Source: Terriglobus albidus
GTDB taxonomy: Bacteria > Acidobacteriota > Terriglobia > Terriglobales > Acidobacteriaceae
Assembly (NCBI RefSeq): GCF_025685425.1
Contig: NZ_JAGTAS010000019.1
Location: 1-64,000 of the forward strand
Reading direction: 5' to 3'
DNA length: 64,000 nt
Shown here: piece after piece, positions 17,170 to 25,502 of the stretch
How positions within the stretch are numbered: the first letter of the stretch is position 1
Layout: every line of letters starts with the position of its first letter
Program-made: the position numbers and the translations under genes
Notes under the pieces: generated by a model
Told to the model about the DNA's origin: nothing
The model's database searches: none
Seen by the model: only the letters and a program-made list of their open reading frames with translations

Positions 17170-18105
17170 CTAGTCCTTCCGCAGTCTGGCCAGGTCTCGC
17201 AGATACTGCTTCAGCGGCTGGGCTGGACGGCCCCAGAAGACCTGGTTGGCTCCGTAGAGCTTCTTATTCGAGAGTACGCCGGCGCCGCCACCCAGAATGA
17301 CTCCTGGACCAACGGTGGCTTTTTCGCCGATGCCGACCTGGCCTCCGAGGATCGCTCCGTCTTCCACGACGGAGCTTCCGGAGATACCTGTCTGCGCCGC
17401 GATGACCACATGTTTTCCGATGCGGCAGTTGTGCCCGATGTGCACCAGGTTATCGATCTTTGTGCCCTGACCGATGCGCGTCTCTTCCAGCGCGCCGCGG
17501 TCGATGGTGGAGTTTGCGCCGACCTCGACATCGTCTTCCAGGATCAGCGTTCCCTGCTGCGGAAACAGGGTGTAGGCGCCTGAAGCCGAGCGCGCATAGC
17601 CGAAGCCAAACGAGCCGAGAACGGCACCGCTTTGAATGACGCAGCGTTCACCAAGAATCGTGTCTGCAAGAATGGTTACGCGGGGTCCGATCACACAACC
17701 ATCGCCGATGCTGACTCGTGCCTCGATCACGGCGTAGGGGCCAATGCTTACGTCTTTCCCGATGACGGCGGTTTCATCCACGGCGGCAGAGGAATGGATC
17801 TCCGTCCGTGCCGGAGCCAGAAGATGCTGCGCCGCCAGGGAAAAGGCAAGCCGCGGGTCTTTGGTGAGCACGATGCGAGGGTCGGAGATATCGGCAGCGA
17901 GTGCAGGTTTGGTCAGAATTGCGCCGGCAGCCGAGAGCAGAGCCGCCTCCAGTGTCTTCTCATCACTGGCGAAGACAACAGCATCCGGAGTCGCTTTGCT
18001 GATGGCAGAGACACGCGCAATCTCGCCCGGCCCCTCGTCGGCGGAGGCAAAGGTGGGACAGCCGGAGGCCGTAATCTTTGCTGCTAGCTGCGAAAGGTCA
18101 AACAT
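17170..18105 (-). CDS. lpxD: UDP-3-O-acylglucosamine N-acyltransferase
   Basis: Third enzyme of lipid A synthesis, adding the amide-linked acyl chain from acyl-ACP. The N-terminal domain ([15 protein letters not shown]...) is the uridine-binding part. The rest is a left-handed beta-helix of hexapeptide repeats, for example [20 protein letters not shown]. The catalytic His lies in [12 protein letters not shown], near residues 222-226, and the family motif [10 protein letters not shown] precedes it. I start at the ATG at 18105; the 63 codons before it run through family D repeats. Length 311 is near normal (about 340). The usual lpxA/fabZ neighbours are absent, but an LpxL-like gene lies just upstream. 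Confidence 0.93.
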   Translation of the reverse strand: MFDLSQLAAKITASGCPTFASADEGPGEIARVSAISKATPDAVVFASDEKTLEAALLSAAGAILTKPALAADISDPRIVLTKDPRLAFSLAAQHLLAPARTEIHSSAAVDETAVIGKDVSIGPYAVIEARVSIGDGCVIGPRVTILADTILGERCVIQSGAVLGSFGFGYARSASGAYTLFPQQGTLILEDDVEVGANSTIDRGALEETRIGQGTKIDNLVHIGHNCRIGKHVVIAAQTGISGSSVVEDGAILGGQVGIGEKATVGPGVILGGGAGVLSNKKLYGANQVFWGRPAQPLKQYLRDLARLRKD

Positions 18106-18405
18106 GAGGTGTGCCTCCGTACTTTGCTTCCTGCTGGGGCCTTGTGGAGTCCTTCGATGGAATCTTGTCGAATCCAGCTTTCGTCCAGCGCGTGCTTTGT
18201 TGAGAATTTTGAGGTAATCCTTACCCACCCTAGCGTTGCGAGCGTTCACCCCAACGAACAGGACCCCGGGGTGGGGCACCCGGGCAGGAAACATTGAACG
18301 TGCGTTCTATGCCCGCCGGGGTGCCCCACCCTCACGGAGTTAGGGTGGGTAAGGAATCCCCCGAACCCTAACTAAGCCACAAAATCAATTTCAACACGCC
18401 TAATC
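18106..18405. repeat. family D palindromes upstream of lpxD
   Basis: No gene. Two inverted family D units are present: TTACCCACCCTAGCGTTGCGAG (18219-18240) with GTTCACCCCAACGAAC, and CACCCTCACGGAGTTAGGGTG (18327-18347) followed by GGTAAGGAATCCC. Between them lie CCCCGGGGTGGGGCACCCGGG and CGCCGGGGTGCCCCAC. The lpxD promoter, if separate, should lie in the 18106-18215 part, where no clear -35/-10 pair is obvious. Confidence 0.6.
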
Positions 18406-19335
18406 CTAATAGAGCTTCGCTTCTCCCTCCGGCCGGGTCTTCCAGCGGCGGTGCACCCATAGCCACTGGTCAGGATACTCGCGCACATAGCGTTCGATCT
18501 CTGCGGTGAAACGAGCCGTATTGGTGACCGCGTCCATCTCGTGGTCGCCGGTGCGGGTCAGCTCGATCTCCGGACCGAAGTGAAGAACATAGCGTTTCTC
18601 TGCTTCATTCCACAACAGAAAGCCTGCGAGGACGGCGGCATTGGTCTTGAGGGCGACGCGTGCCAGGCCCGCGCCCGTGCATGCCTGGGTTCCGAAGTAG
18701 GGAACAAAGACACCCTGGGGCGGCGTCATATTGGTGTCCATCAGGATGCCTACGGTCTCTCCGTGATGCATGGCGCGCAGCAGACCGCGGGCGGAGTCAT
18801 CTTTATGCAGGACACGATTGCCGTGCATGCAGCGGATTCCGTTGACGAACCGGTCGACCAGAGGATTATCCAACCGCCGGATCACCATTGCCATCGGGTA
18901 GCCGCGCAGGGAATGGAAGAAGCTGGAGAGCTCCCACGCTCCCAGGTGGCCGGTGATGATCAGAACACCGCGGCCTTTGTCCCGAGCCTTCAGGTAGTTG
19001 TCCAGACCCTCGTAGCGAATGAACTGACTGGCACGTTCGGCGGTGTAACCCGCCATCAGGCAGAACTCCGCAAGCTGCCATCCGAGGTGCCGGTAGAGCG
19101 AGCGCAGAATGCCTTCGCGCTCTTCGGCGGCCATCGCCGGGAAGGCGATCTCCAGATTCCGAATGCCTGTTTTTCGAAGCCGGGAGAGCAGATGAAATGC
19201 CGCTCTGCCGATCGCGGCGCCGACAGTCCGCGCCAGGGAGCGGGGCAGGATGCGCAGAGCGCCAACAAGAAGCCACAGCGGAATGAATTCAAGCCAGTGG
19301 CGAAGGGTCGCGGATTTGTTCGTGCTTGTTGCCAA
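18406..19335 (-). CDS. LpxL/HtrB-family lipid A late acyltransferase (TTG start)
   Basis: Predicted inner-membrane-associated acyltransferase that would add a secondary acyl chain to the lipid A precursor. The N-terminal hydrophobic helix LEFIPLWLLVGALRIL anchors it. The catalytic H-x4-E is HLGAWE at residues 130-135, followed by VIRRLDNPLVDRFVN and the GILMDTNMTPPQGVFVPYFG block typical of the family, and DQWLWVHRRWKTRP at the end. In frame, the only start after an upstream TAG at 19345-19347 is a TTG at 19333-19335, so initiation may be weak. It follows the histidine kinase across a 37-bp palindrome and precedes lpxD. Confidence 0.88.
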   Translation of the reverse strand: MATSTNKSATLRHWLEFIPLWLLVGALRILPRSLARTVGAAIGRAAFHLLSRLRKTGIRNLEIAFPAMAAEEREGILRSLYRHLGWQLAEFCLMAGYTAERASQFIRYEGLDNYLKARDKGRGVLIITGHLGAWELSSFFHSLRGYPMAMVIRRLDNPLVDRFVNGIRCMHGNRVLHKDDSARGLLRAMHHGETVGILMDTNMTPPQGVFVPYFGTQACTGAGLARVALKTNAAVLAGFLLWNEAEKRYVLHFGPEIELTRTGDHEMDAVTNTARFTAEIERYVREYPDQWLWVHRRWKTRPEGEAKLY

Positions 19336-19344
19336 AACAACAGT

Positions 19345-19381
19345 CTAGAGCGTTTTTCCTGTTGCAGGGAAAATGCTCTAG
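19345..19381 (-). repeat. family E palindrome joining histidine kinase and lpxL-like genes
   Basis: A 37-base near-palindrome, CTAGAGCRTTTT..CAGGGAAAATGCTCTAG. On the minus strand it begins with the TAG stop of the histidine kinase (19378-19380) and ends 9 bases before the TTG start of the lpxL-like gene. It is the arm-only, shortest version of the elements at 23890, 29587 and 31321. Confidence 0.85.
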
Positions 19382-20991
19382 TCGCTTTGTAGCTCGTGAG
19401 ATGTGTGAACGGGCAGAAAGATCTCCAGGGTCGTTCCGTGATTCTCTGGGGCGGTACTGCTCTCCACGCGAATAGAGCCTCCATGGCCTTCCACAAACTG
19501 TTTCGCGACAAACAGGCCAATCCCGGTGCCGATGGTGCGGCGGGTGGTGAAAAATGCCTCGAAGATACGGTCCAGATTCTCCTTCGAAATGCCCACGCCC
19601 GTGTCCTGAACGCGCAGCAGAAGACCCTCCGAGGGGGAAGAGACGTCCTCGACTGAAACCGTGAGTGTACCGCCCTGCGGCATGGCATAGAGGGAGTTGG
19701 TGATGAGGTTCGAGATCACCTGCAGCATTTCGCCCTGGCGCAACACAATCTTCCGGTCCGACTCCACATGCCGCTCCAGGGCAATACGGTAAGCCCTGCA
19801 GCGTGGCTCATAGACCTTCAGAGCCTGCTCTACGAGTCCGGAGATGGAGGTAGGCTTTGCCGAAGAGTGTTCGCGGTAGTAGCCCAGGGTCTGTTTGGCG
19901 ATGTGAGAGACCCGCGTCAGTTCGTTCTCCGCCGTTTCCAGGTAGGTCATGCCCTGTGGATCAATCACCATGGGCCGCATCAGATAGAGCAGATTCACCA
20001 CGGCTTCCAGGGGATTATTGATCTCATGCGCGATGGTGGCGGCCATTCGTCCCGTGGCCGCGATCTTCTCGGCCTGCAGCAGTGACTCTTCCATCCGTTT
20101 GCGATTGGAGATATCGTGCAAAATCTTCGAGGCGCCTACGATTCTGCCGGTTTCATCCTTGACTGGCGAGACCGTCAGCGCGACTGGAATCCGCTCTCCA
20201 CTCTTGGTGAGGCGGGTGGTCTCAAAGTGATCGATCCGTTCTCCAGCGCGGATCTTGCTCAGAATCAGCTCTTCGTCAGCGTGCAGCTCCGGCGGAATCA
20301 GTTTGAGGATGGACTGCCCGATCATCTCTTCACGCGTGTACCCCAGTACACGAGTGGCCGCATCGTTCCAACTCGTAATGATGCCGTTCAGGTCCTTACT
20401 CAGGATGGGGTCGTCGGAGGACGTGACGATGGCTGCCAATTCACTCTGGCGCCTGGCATGCTCCTTTTGTTTGTCGGCGTGCAGGGAAAGCTGTTTTCGT
20501 AAACGGATGGTTTCGAGGGAGGCTGCAGTCTGCGACGCCAGCACGCTAACCGAGAGCTCGTCCTCCCTTGAAAAAGCAGCGGTTCGACCGCTGATGTACA
20601 GGAAGGCTCCCGCTCCCGCGCCGGCGGAGATTGGCAGAGGAACCGCCAGCAGGCTGCGAAGCGCTCTGCGGGAGATCTGCTCCGGCAGAGCGGGCGTACC
20701 GAATCGAGTACTGATGTTATCGATGCGAATGACCGTATCGGGTATGGGAAAGGTGGCGGCAAGCGGGGTCACAGATGCGCCCGGCTCCGCAGACCACACC
20801 GATCCGGTGTCAGACGGGCGATACAGCAGAACCCCCGTCTCCGCGCCACACAGCGCACGTCCGGTATCGGCGGCAAAGCGCAATGCCTGCGTGCTCTCGG
20901 TTGCACGAAACAGCCCGAGGCCTGCTTCCACGAGCAGGCGCGAGGCATCGATCTGTTCCCTCAAGATCGTCATGTGTGCGGCGGCAGACAT
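19378..20991 (-). CDS. GAF-PAS sensor histidine kinase
   Basis: Soluble-looking 537-residue hybrid sensor without membrane segments. A GAF domain spans about 17-160. A PAS domain (about 185-298) opens AAIVTSSDDPILSKDLNGIITSWN and ends with a PAC segment, VSPVKDETGRIVGASKILHDIS. The dimerisation helix carries the phosphoacceptor His 322 in TIAHEINNPLEAVVNL. The ATPase domain has QVISNLITNSLYAM (N box), DTGVGI (G1) and GTGIGLFVAKQFVEGHGG (G2). No response regulator is adjacent; the nearest is the atypical LuxR gene at 22072. Its stop codon lies in a palindromic element. Confidence 0.92.
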   Translation of the reverse strand: MSAAAHMTILREQIDASRLLVEAGLGLFRATESTQALRFAADTGRALCGAETGVLLYRPSDTGSVWSAEPGASVTPLAATFPIPDTVIRIDNISTRFGTPALPEQISRRALRSLLAVPLPISAGAGAGAFLYISGRTAAFSREDELSVSVLASQTAASLETIRLRKQLSLHADKQKEHARRQSELAAIVTSSDDPILSKDLNGIITSWNDAATRVLGYTREEMIGQSILKLIPPELHADEELILSKIRAGERIDHFETTRLTKSGERIPVALTVSPVKDETGRIVGASKILHDISNRKRMEESLLQAEKIAATGRMAATIAHEINNPLEAVVNLLYLMRPMVIDPQGMTYLETAENELTRVSHIAKQTLGYYREHSSAKPTSISGLVEQALKVYEPRCRAYRIALERHVESDRKIVLRQGEMLQVISNLITNSLYAMPQGGTLTVSVEDVSSPSEGLLLRVQDTGVGISKENLDRIFEAFFTTRRTIGTGIGLFVAKQFVEGHGGSIRVESSTAPENHGTTLEIFLPVHTSHELQSD

Positions 20992-21009
20992 TATAGTCAG
21001 AAGAGACGT

Positions 21010-21036
21010 GAGGCCGCCGAAGAGGCGGCCTCAGTT
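21010..21036 (-). terminator. hairpin terminator after the SYLF gene
   Basis: TGAGGCCGCC GAAG AGGCGGCCTCA hairpin between the SYLF stop (21055) and the histidine kinase start (20991). On the minus strand it is followed by CGTCTCTTCT, only moderately U-rich. Confidence 0.65.
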
Positions 21037-21054
21037 GTTGAGATGCGGGAGAGG

Positions 21055-21747
21055 TTACCGAGATGCCTTGGCGGTAACGAAGTATTTCGCCACCGTGCTG
21101 ACAAATGGGTGAGCCGACGGAGGAGTGGGGGTATTTCCCTTCAGAATGGTCTCAAACGGAATCGCCGATCCATAGAAGTCACGGGTATCGTCTGCATTCT
21201 GCTCGAACCATGCACCCTCCAGATCGATGCCGGCAAACAGTCCCTTGGAACGGGAGTAGGTCAGCAGTTCGGCGTTGAGCTTCCAGTCCGTTCCGGCCTG
21301 GGCGTTGCGGCCAACCGGGCCGGCCGACGCCGCGGCATCGCCACCGATCTTGAACTTGTTCTTCAGCATGTCCTGCATGCCTTTCTGGTTCATCGCAATG
21401 ATCACCAGATCGGTCGCCTGACCGCCGATCTGAAAACCTACGCTGCCGCCGGTCAGCTTCACGAAGACAGGCGCAGACCACCCGTGGCCGGTGCGGCAGG
21501 TCGTAACACCCTGGCCGTACTGACCACCCACGACAAAGGCAGCCTTCTTATACGAAGGAATCACCGTGACACAGTAGGCGCCGGAAAGAATGCTCTGTGG
21601 AATCGCCTTATCCGGAGTTGCCATGATCTCGTTGATTACACCTTCGGCTGCCTGCAGGCGCTCCTGCTCTTTGGAGCTATCGGCTGCGTGAACCAGTGGA
21701 GCCAGGGTCAACAGCGTGCCACACAGTGCTGCTGCAAACTTTTTCAT
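21055..21747 (-). CDS. exported SYLF-domain (YSC84/DUF500) protein
   Basis: A 230-residue protein with a signal peptide (MKKFAAALCGTLLTLAPLVHA-AD). The SYLF domain follows: EGVINEIMATPDKAIPQSIL, AYCVTVIPSYKKAAFVVGGQYGQG, GGSVGFQIGGQATDLVIIAM and KNKFKIGGDAAASAGPVGRNA are all family landmarks. SYLF domains bind acidic lipids in eukaryotes; the periplasmic bacterial role is unknown. The C-terminal part (DLEGAWFEQNADDTRDFYG) is also standard. Expressed alone between a terminator and a 324-base upstream gap. Confidence 0.88.
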   Translation of the reverse strand: MKKFAAALCGTLLTLAPLVHAADSSKEQERLQAAEGVINEIMATPDKAIPQSILSGAYCVTVIPSYKKAAFVVGGQYGQGVTTCRTGHGWSAPVFVKLTGGSVGFQIGGQATDLVIIAMNQKGMQDMLKNKFKIGGDAAASAGPVGRNAQAGTDWKLNAELLTYSRSKGLFAGIDLEGAWFEQNADDTRDFYGSAIPFETILKGNTPTPPSAHPFVSTVAKYFVTAKASR

Positions 21748-22071
21748 GTTGTTCTTCCTTTCGGGCGCAAGCGCCTCGTCCTATTGGAATGGATGGACAG
21801 GCAATTCGAGAAGTTGTCCCGAAGGAACAAGTGAAGAAGACGGAGATATGACGTTATGAAGTAGTTATGTGTGATCTGGAAGAGTAAGGAGAAGTAGAGG
21901 GGTAAAAAAATGGGGGCTGCGTTCCCGGTGGGTCCCGTATCCGTCAGCCCCGCTTCTCCCAGGTCTGTGTTGCTGTGATTACTCTGAGTGGTTACGAGAG
22001 AGTACGCAACGGTACGGAGGTCTATCGACGTAAGTGCTAAAGAAGTTTACTACTTTGCAAATAGAGAAAAG
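21748..22071. other. gap upstream of the SYLF gene
   Basis: No gene. AAGGAAGAAC just before the SYLF start is its ribosome binding site. At 21911-21955 GGGGCTG..CAGCCCC could form a hairpin that might terminate the LuxR gene on the minus strand. The rest is A+G-rich without clear repeats. A promoter for the SYLF gene should be here, but I cannot pick -35/-10 boxes with confidence. Confidence 0.4.
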
Positions 22072-22728
22072 TTACCGGTTTTTCCTTCCGGAGATCGGGA
22101 ACAGGTGCTGCATCGCGAACATTGTCAATGAGATACGGTTCGCTACCCCAACCTTCCGCATGAGCCGGCCGACGTGTGCTTTGACGGTAGATTCGTCAAT
22201 GTCGAGGGACAGACCAATCTCGCGATTTGAGCGGCCTGCGGTGAGTAACTCCAAAACCTGAAGCTCGCGGGGCGTGAATTCCGGAGGTTCGGGGGCGGTT
22301 CGGCTGTTGGCTGGGGCCTGACTGATGAGTTTGGCCAGTACCTTTCGCGGCGCCCAGATAGAACCTTCGCGCATGGCGTCGATAGCCATCTGGAAATCTC
22401 TCTCGGAAGCTGAGTAGGTCAGATAACCGCGCGCTCCCGCGGCGATGACTTTTTCGATGTATTCCTGATCCGTGCGATCACCCAGCACCATGGTGAGCAG
22501 CGAGGGATGCGTCCGTGCGAGGGACGCCAGCAGGACGAACGGGTGCTCCGTCGCCTGAGAGTCAATGATGAGGACGGAGATCTCGTCCTCTCGAAAACCG
22601 CCTGGAATAGCGATCTGGACGACTTCAATGCTCGAGGATTCAAAGATTGCCTCGAGGCCGGCAAGGCGCACGAGGTCCGTCGTCATCAGACCCAAACGGA
22701 AAGGGTGATTCTTGGACGCTAGTGTCAT
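22072..22728 (-). CDS. LuxR-type response regulator with a degenerate receiver
   Basis: A 218-residue NarL/FixJ-like protein. The C-terminal helix-turn-helix is complete: FTPRELQVLELLTAGRSNREIGLSLDIDESTVKAHVGRLMRKVG. The N-terminal receiver fold is recognisable, with a likely phosphoacceptor Asp in VLIIDSQ. The acidic pair expected in the first strand is missing (RLGLMTTDLV), and the conserved Lys of GYL-x-K is replaced (GYLTYSAS). Phosphorylation-dependent switching is therefore doubtful; it may be a constitutive or ligand-controlled regulator. The start at 22728 is chosen because the 15 earlier codons are not family-like. Confidence 0.85.
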   Translation of the reverse strand: MTLASKNHPFRLGLMTTDLVRLAGLEAIFESSSIEVVQIAIPGGFREDEISVLIIDSQATEHPFVLLASLARTHPSLLTMVLGDRTDQEYIEKVIAAGARGYLTYSASERDFQMAIDAMREGSIWAPRKVLAKLISQAPANSRTAPEPPEFTPRELQVLELLTAGRSNREIGLSLDIDESTVKAHVGRLMRKVGVANRISLTMFAMQHLFPISGRKNR

Positions 22729-22830
22729 ATTTCCGCAGTGATTTCTGCTCAACAAGGGCTGCGGGCTCAACACGAGGAACTCGTGCTTTGCCTGGGAACG
22801 ACAACAGAGACCAGTGGATGAAGAGGAACT

Positions 22831-23385
22831 TTAGAGTTTCGGTAGAACGATCCCCTGTTGGTTCTGGTATTTTCCGCCGCGATCGGCATAACTGACCTCG
22901 CAGCGTTCATCCGACTGGAAGAAGAGAATCTGGCAAAGGCCCTCATTGGCGTAGACACGCGCCGGCAGAGGGGTTGTATTTGAGATCTCAAGGGTCACAA
23001 AACCCTCCCATTCAGGCTCGAACGGCGTCACGTTGACGATGATGCCGCATCGAGCGTACGTAGACTTTCCAACGCAGATAGTCAGTACGTCACGGGGGAT
23101 TTTGAAGTACTCAATCGATCGTGCCAGAGCAAAGGAATTCGGCGGAACAATCACGGATTCCGCCTGTACCGTCACAAACGAACGCTCATCGAACTGCTTT
23201 GGATCGATGATGGCCGAGTTGACGTTGGTAAAGATCTTGAACTCATCGGAGACCCTGAGATCGTAGCCGTACGACGACAGTCCGTAGGAAATGACGCCTT
23301 CCCGTACCTGCTTCTCGCTGAACGGGCGAATCATTCCGTGTTCGATGGCCTGCTGCCGAATCCAGCGGTCGCTCTTGATGGACAT
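22831..23385 (-). CDS. dcd: dCTP deaminase
   Basis: Converts dCTP to dUTP (or, in bifunctional forms, to dUMP), feeding thymidylate synthesis. The 184-residue trimeric-type protein has [16 protein letters not shown], the catalytic region [37 protein letters not shown] (catalytic Glu in FEPEWEG) and a C-terminal GKYQNQQGI that closes over the substrate. I start at 23385 ([13 protein letters not shown]); the 22 earlier codons cover the leader. It lies 102 bases upstream of the LuxR gene, in the same direction. Confidence 0.95.
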   Translation of the reverse strand: MSIKSDRWIRQQAIEHGMIRPFSEKQVREGVISYGLSSYGYDLRVSDEFKIFTNVNSAIIDPKQFDERSFVTVQAESVIVPPNSFALARSIEYFKIPRDVLTICVGKSTYARCGIIVNVTPFEPEWEGFVTLEISNTTPLPARVYANEGLCQILFFQSDERCEVSYADRGGKYQNQQGIVLPKL

Positions 23386-23567
23386 GTCTGGGGTGAATCT
23401 CCTTGGATAACAAATTCCGGCCCCTTTTAAAAAGGGAGCCGGAAAAGGCAATCTTACGGGACGGGCTGCGCGTTGACAATCTTTTCAACGCTTTCTACCA
23501 TCAGCACATGCATCTGGCGTCTGTCTGACGGCTGTGCAGAATTTCATGGCGGCGAGGGCAATCCTTC

Positions 23568-23837
23568 TTGATCAAGCAAGATCTCATTCAGCGGATTGTG
23601 GATCGTACCGGCCTTCCACGGACAAAAGCCGAGGCGGCCGTCGATACCATCTTCGATGCCATGAAGCAGACGCTGGCAGCCGGAGACAGGATTGAACTGC
23701 GCGGCTTCGGTGTTTTCAACGTGCGCCCGCGCAAGACCGGCATCGGCCGCAATCCCAGGACCGGCGCCGAAGTCAGCATTACTCCAGGAAAAGCTGTACG
23801 CTTCAAGCCCGGCAAGGACCTTCAGGTCATTGGCTGA
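23568..23837 (+). CDS. HU/IHF-family nucleoid DNA-binding protein (TTG start)
   Basis: An 89-residue histone-like protein. IKQDLIQRIVDRTGLPRTKAEAAVDTIFDAM forms the dimerising helices, and GDRIELRGFGVFNVRPRKTGIGRNPRTGAEVSITPG is the beta-arm region with the intercalating Pro in RNPRTG (read in segments). The spacing fits IHF-like members about as well as HU, so I do not choose. The only plausible start is TTG at 23568, with GAGGGC about ten bases upstream. It is followed 53 bases later by a family E hairpin leading to the M50 gene. Confidence 0.93.
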   Translation: MIKQDLIQRIVDRTGLPRTKAEAAVDTIFDAMKQTLAAGDRIELRGFGVFNVRPRKTGIGRNPRTGAEVSITPGKAVRFKPGKDLQVIG

Positions 23838-23889
23838 GCTTGCGGGTTCCAGGCGCTACTACCGACTGAGCTGCAGGAAGCTGGTTGCT

Positions 23890-24005
23890 CTAGAGCATTT
23901 TCCCTGTTGCCGGGTATTCCGGAAGAAGAGTGCAGCGGCGTTTTCATTGCGGAAAACGCCCATAAATGCGGAAGCCCTGCTTTACACCTACAGGGAACAT
24001 GCTCC
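23890..24005 (+). repeat. family E composite hairpin forming the M50 gene leader
   Basis: A full-length copy. The left arm TAGAGCATTTTCCCTGTTG (23891-23909) pairs with the right arm CTACAGGGAACATGCTCC (23988-24005). An internal perfect palindrome, GCGTTTTCATTGCGGAAAACGC, lies at 23938-23959. The right arm ends at the base before the ATG of the M50 protease (24006), so its AGGGAA is the presumed ribosome binding site and is paired inside the hairpin. Confidence 0.85.
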
Positions 24006-25043
24006 ATGAGCGCCGGGCTGCTGGATCAGGCCGGTGCAGATCACGTGCATGCAGATCACGTCGATACACCTGTCCTTAAAGCTCCGTCAGCAAATGTTGC
24101 GCGACGTCCGGCATCCTCACCCATCTGGGTGCATCTACTGTTGTTTCTCTTGACTCTGTTCACGACCACAGCGCTCGGTATGCGTTACATGGTCAACTTC
24201 AACCAGGGTAAGCCGCCGCTAACGAGCAACGAAGATATCGTTCCGCACCTGTGGATCGCAGGACATCTGAATCTTCTGCCGCTGGGTTTGCCGTTCTCCC
24301 TGACGCTTCTGGCTATCCTTCTGGCGCACGAGTTCGCGCACTATGCGGCCTGCCGTTATGTGGGTGTGCGTGCCTCGCTGCCGTATCTACTGCCCGCGCC
24401 GACGCTGAGCGGCACGGTGGGCGCCGTGATCCGGTTGCGCTCGCGCATGCGCTCCCGCAAGGCGCTGCTGTTGATTGGAGCTTCGGGTCCGATAGCCGGC
24501 TTTCTGGTTGCGATCGTCACGACCTGGATTGGCCTGGCAAACTCCAGGCCGGAGCCGGCGGTACCGACTCCTTCGATCGTCCAGTTCAATCCACCCTTGC
24601 TGCTGCAGATCTTTCATGTGCTGGTGCAGGGGACGAATCACTCGCTGCCGGATATCTATAACATCGTTCCGCACCCGATGGTGGTGGCGAGCTGGGTTGG
24701 CGTACTGATCACGGCCGTCAATCTCATTCCTGCCGGACAGCTCGATGGCGGCCATATTCTTTATGCCATCTCTCCCAAAGCGCACCAGATCGGCACGCAG
24801 ATCACCATTGGTGTGCTTGCGCTGCTGGGAACCGTTTATTGGATCGGTTGGCTGTTGTGGGCGATGCTGCTGATGCTGCCCGCGATGAAGCATCCCAATG
24901 TTCCGCTGGATGACGAGATGAAGCCCTGGCAGGTTGGCGTGATTGCCGTCTGCGGCATGATCTTCCTGCTCTGTTTCTCGCTGCAGCCCTTTGCCAACGC
25001 AAGCCTGGTGGCGGAGTTCTCGCGTATTACGTGGGGACGATAG
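24006..25043 (+). CDS. site-2-type M50 membrane metalloprotease
   Basis: Predicted intramembrane zinc protease of 345 residues. The catalytic HEFAHY lies in a membrane segment at residues 108-113, and the second zinc ligand is Asp in NLIPAGQLDGGH (239-250). Five to seven hydrophobic segments are visible, including one before the catalytic helix (about 40-62) and three in the C-terminal third. It has no PDZ domain, so it belongs to the short FtsH-independent type rather than RseP. The start at 24006 is directly behind a family E hairpin; the longer frame from 23907 runs through that hairpin and is rejected. The substrate is unknown. Confidence 0.88.
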   Translation: MSAGLLDQAGADHVHADHVDTPVLKAPSANVARRPASSPIWVHLLLFLLTLFTTTALGMRYMVNFNQGKPPLTSNEDIVPHLWIAGHLNLLPLGLPFSLTLLAILLAHEFAHYAACRYVGVRASLPYLLPAPTLSGTVGAVIRLRSRMRSRKALLLIGASGPIAGFLVAIVTTWIGLANSRPEPAVPTPSIVQFNPPLLLQIFHVLVQGTNHSLPDIYNIVPHPMVVASWVGVLITAVNLIPAGQLDGGHILYAISPKAHQIGTQITIGVLALLGTVYWIGWLLWAMLLMLPAMKHPNVPLDDEMKPWQVGVIAVCGMIFLLCFSLQPFANASLVAEFSRITWGR

Positions 25044-25502
25044 GGCGTCAACTACTCGCTCCACCCGGACGTCGCGAGGGTGGAGCACCCCACAAAAGTT
25101 GCCAGATCTGAGCGCTGAAGGCGCGTTCCATACCAGCCTAGGGCAACGCCCTAGGTCTTAAGTCAAAAGAGGAACAAAAGGGCTGAAGGCCCGCTCCATA
25201 CTTCTCAAGCGAATTTGTTGAAGAATTTGCGAAAGATTATCCCTCCGCACTCAGGCGGTGATAATTGCCGACGATCCCGCGCGTGAATAGGGAGAACGCG
25301 CTCTCTACCGTGTACGGATGTAATAGCCACGGCGGCAATGACAAATCATATCTAGAACTATAGAGCGGGCCTTCAGCCCTTTAACATCTTGTGGACACCG
25401 AAACCTGGGGCGATGCCCCAGGCTGGTATAGAACGCGCCTTCAGCGCTCTATTGCCTGCTCGAACAAAGTATGGGCTACGTCGAACTCGCCGCTAGTGCC
25501 GA
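25044..25502. repeat. family A pair, locus 2, in a convergent gap
   Basis: No gene. A family D-like unit lies at 25057-25092. The family A left arm runs 25111-25202 (AGCGCTGAAGGCGCG, CCTAGGGCAACGCCCTAGG, GGGCTGAAGGCCCGCTCCATA) and the inverted right arm 25358-25448. The left-arm central hairpin has CCTAGGGC/GCCCTAGG where other copies have CCTGGGGC/GCCCCAGG, a paired change that keeps the stem. Confidence 0.8.
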
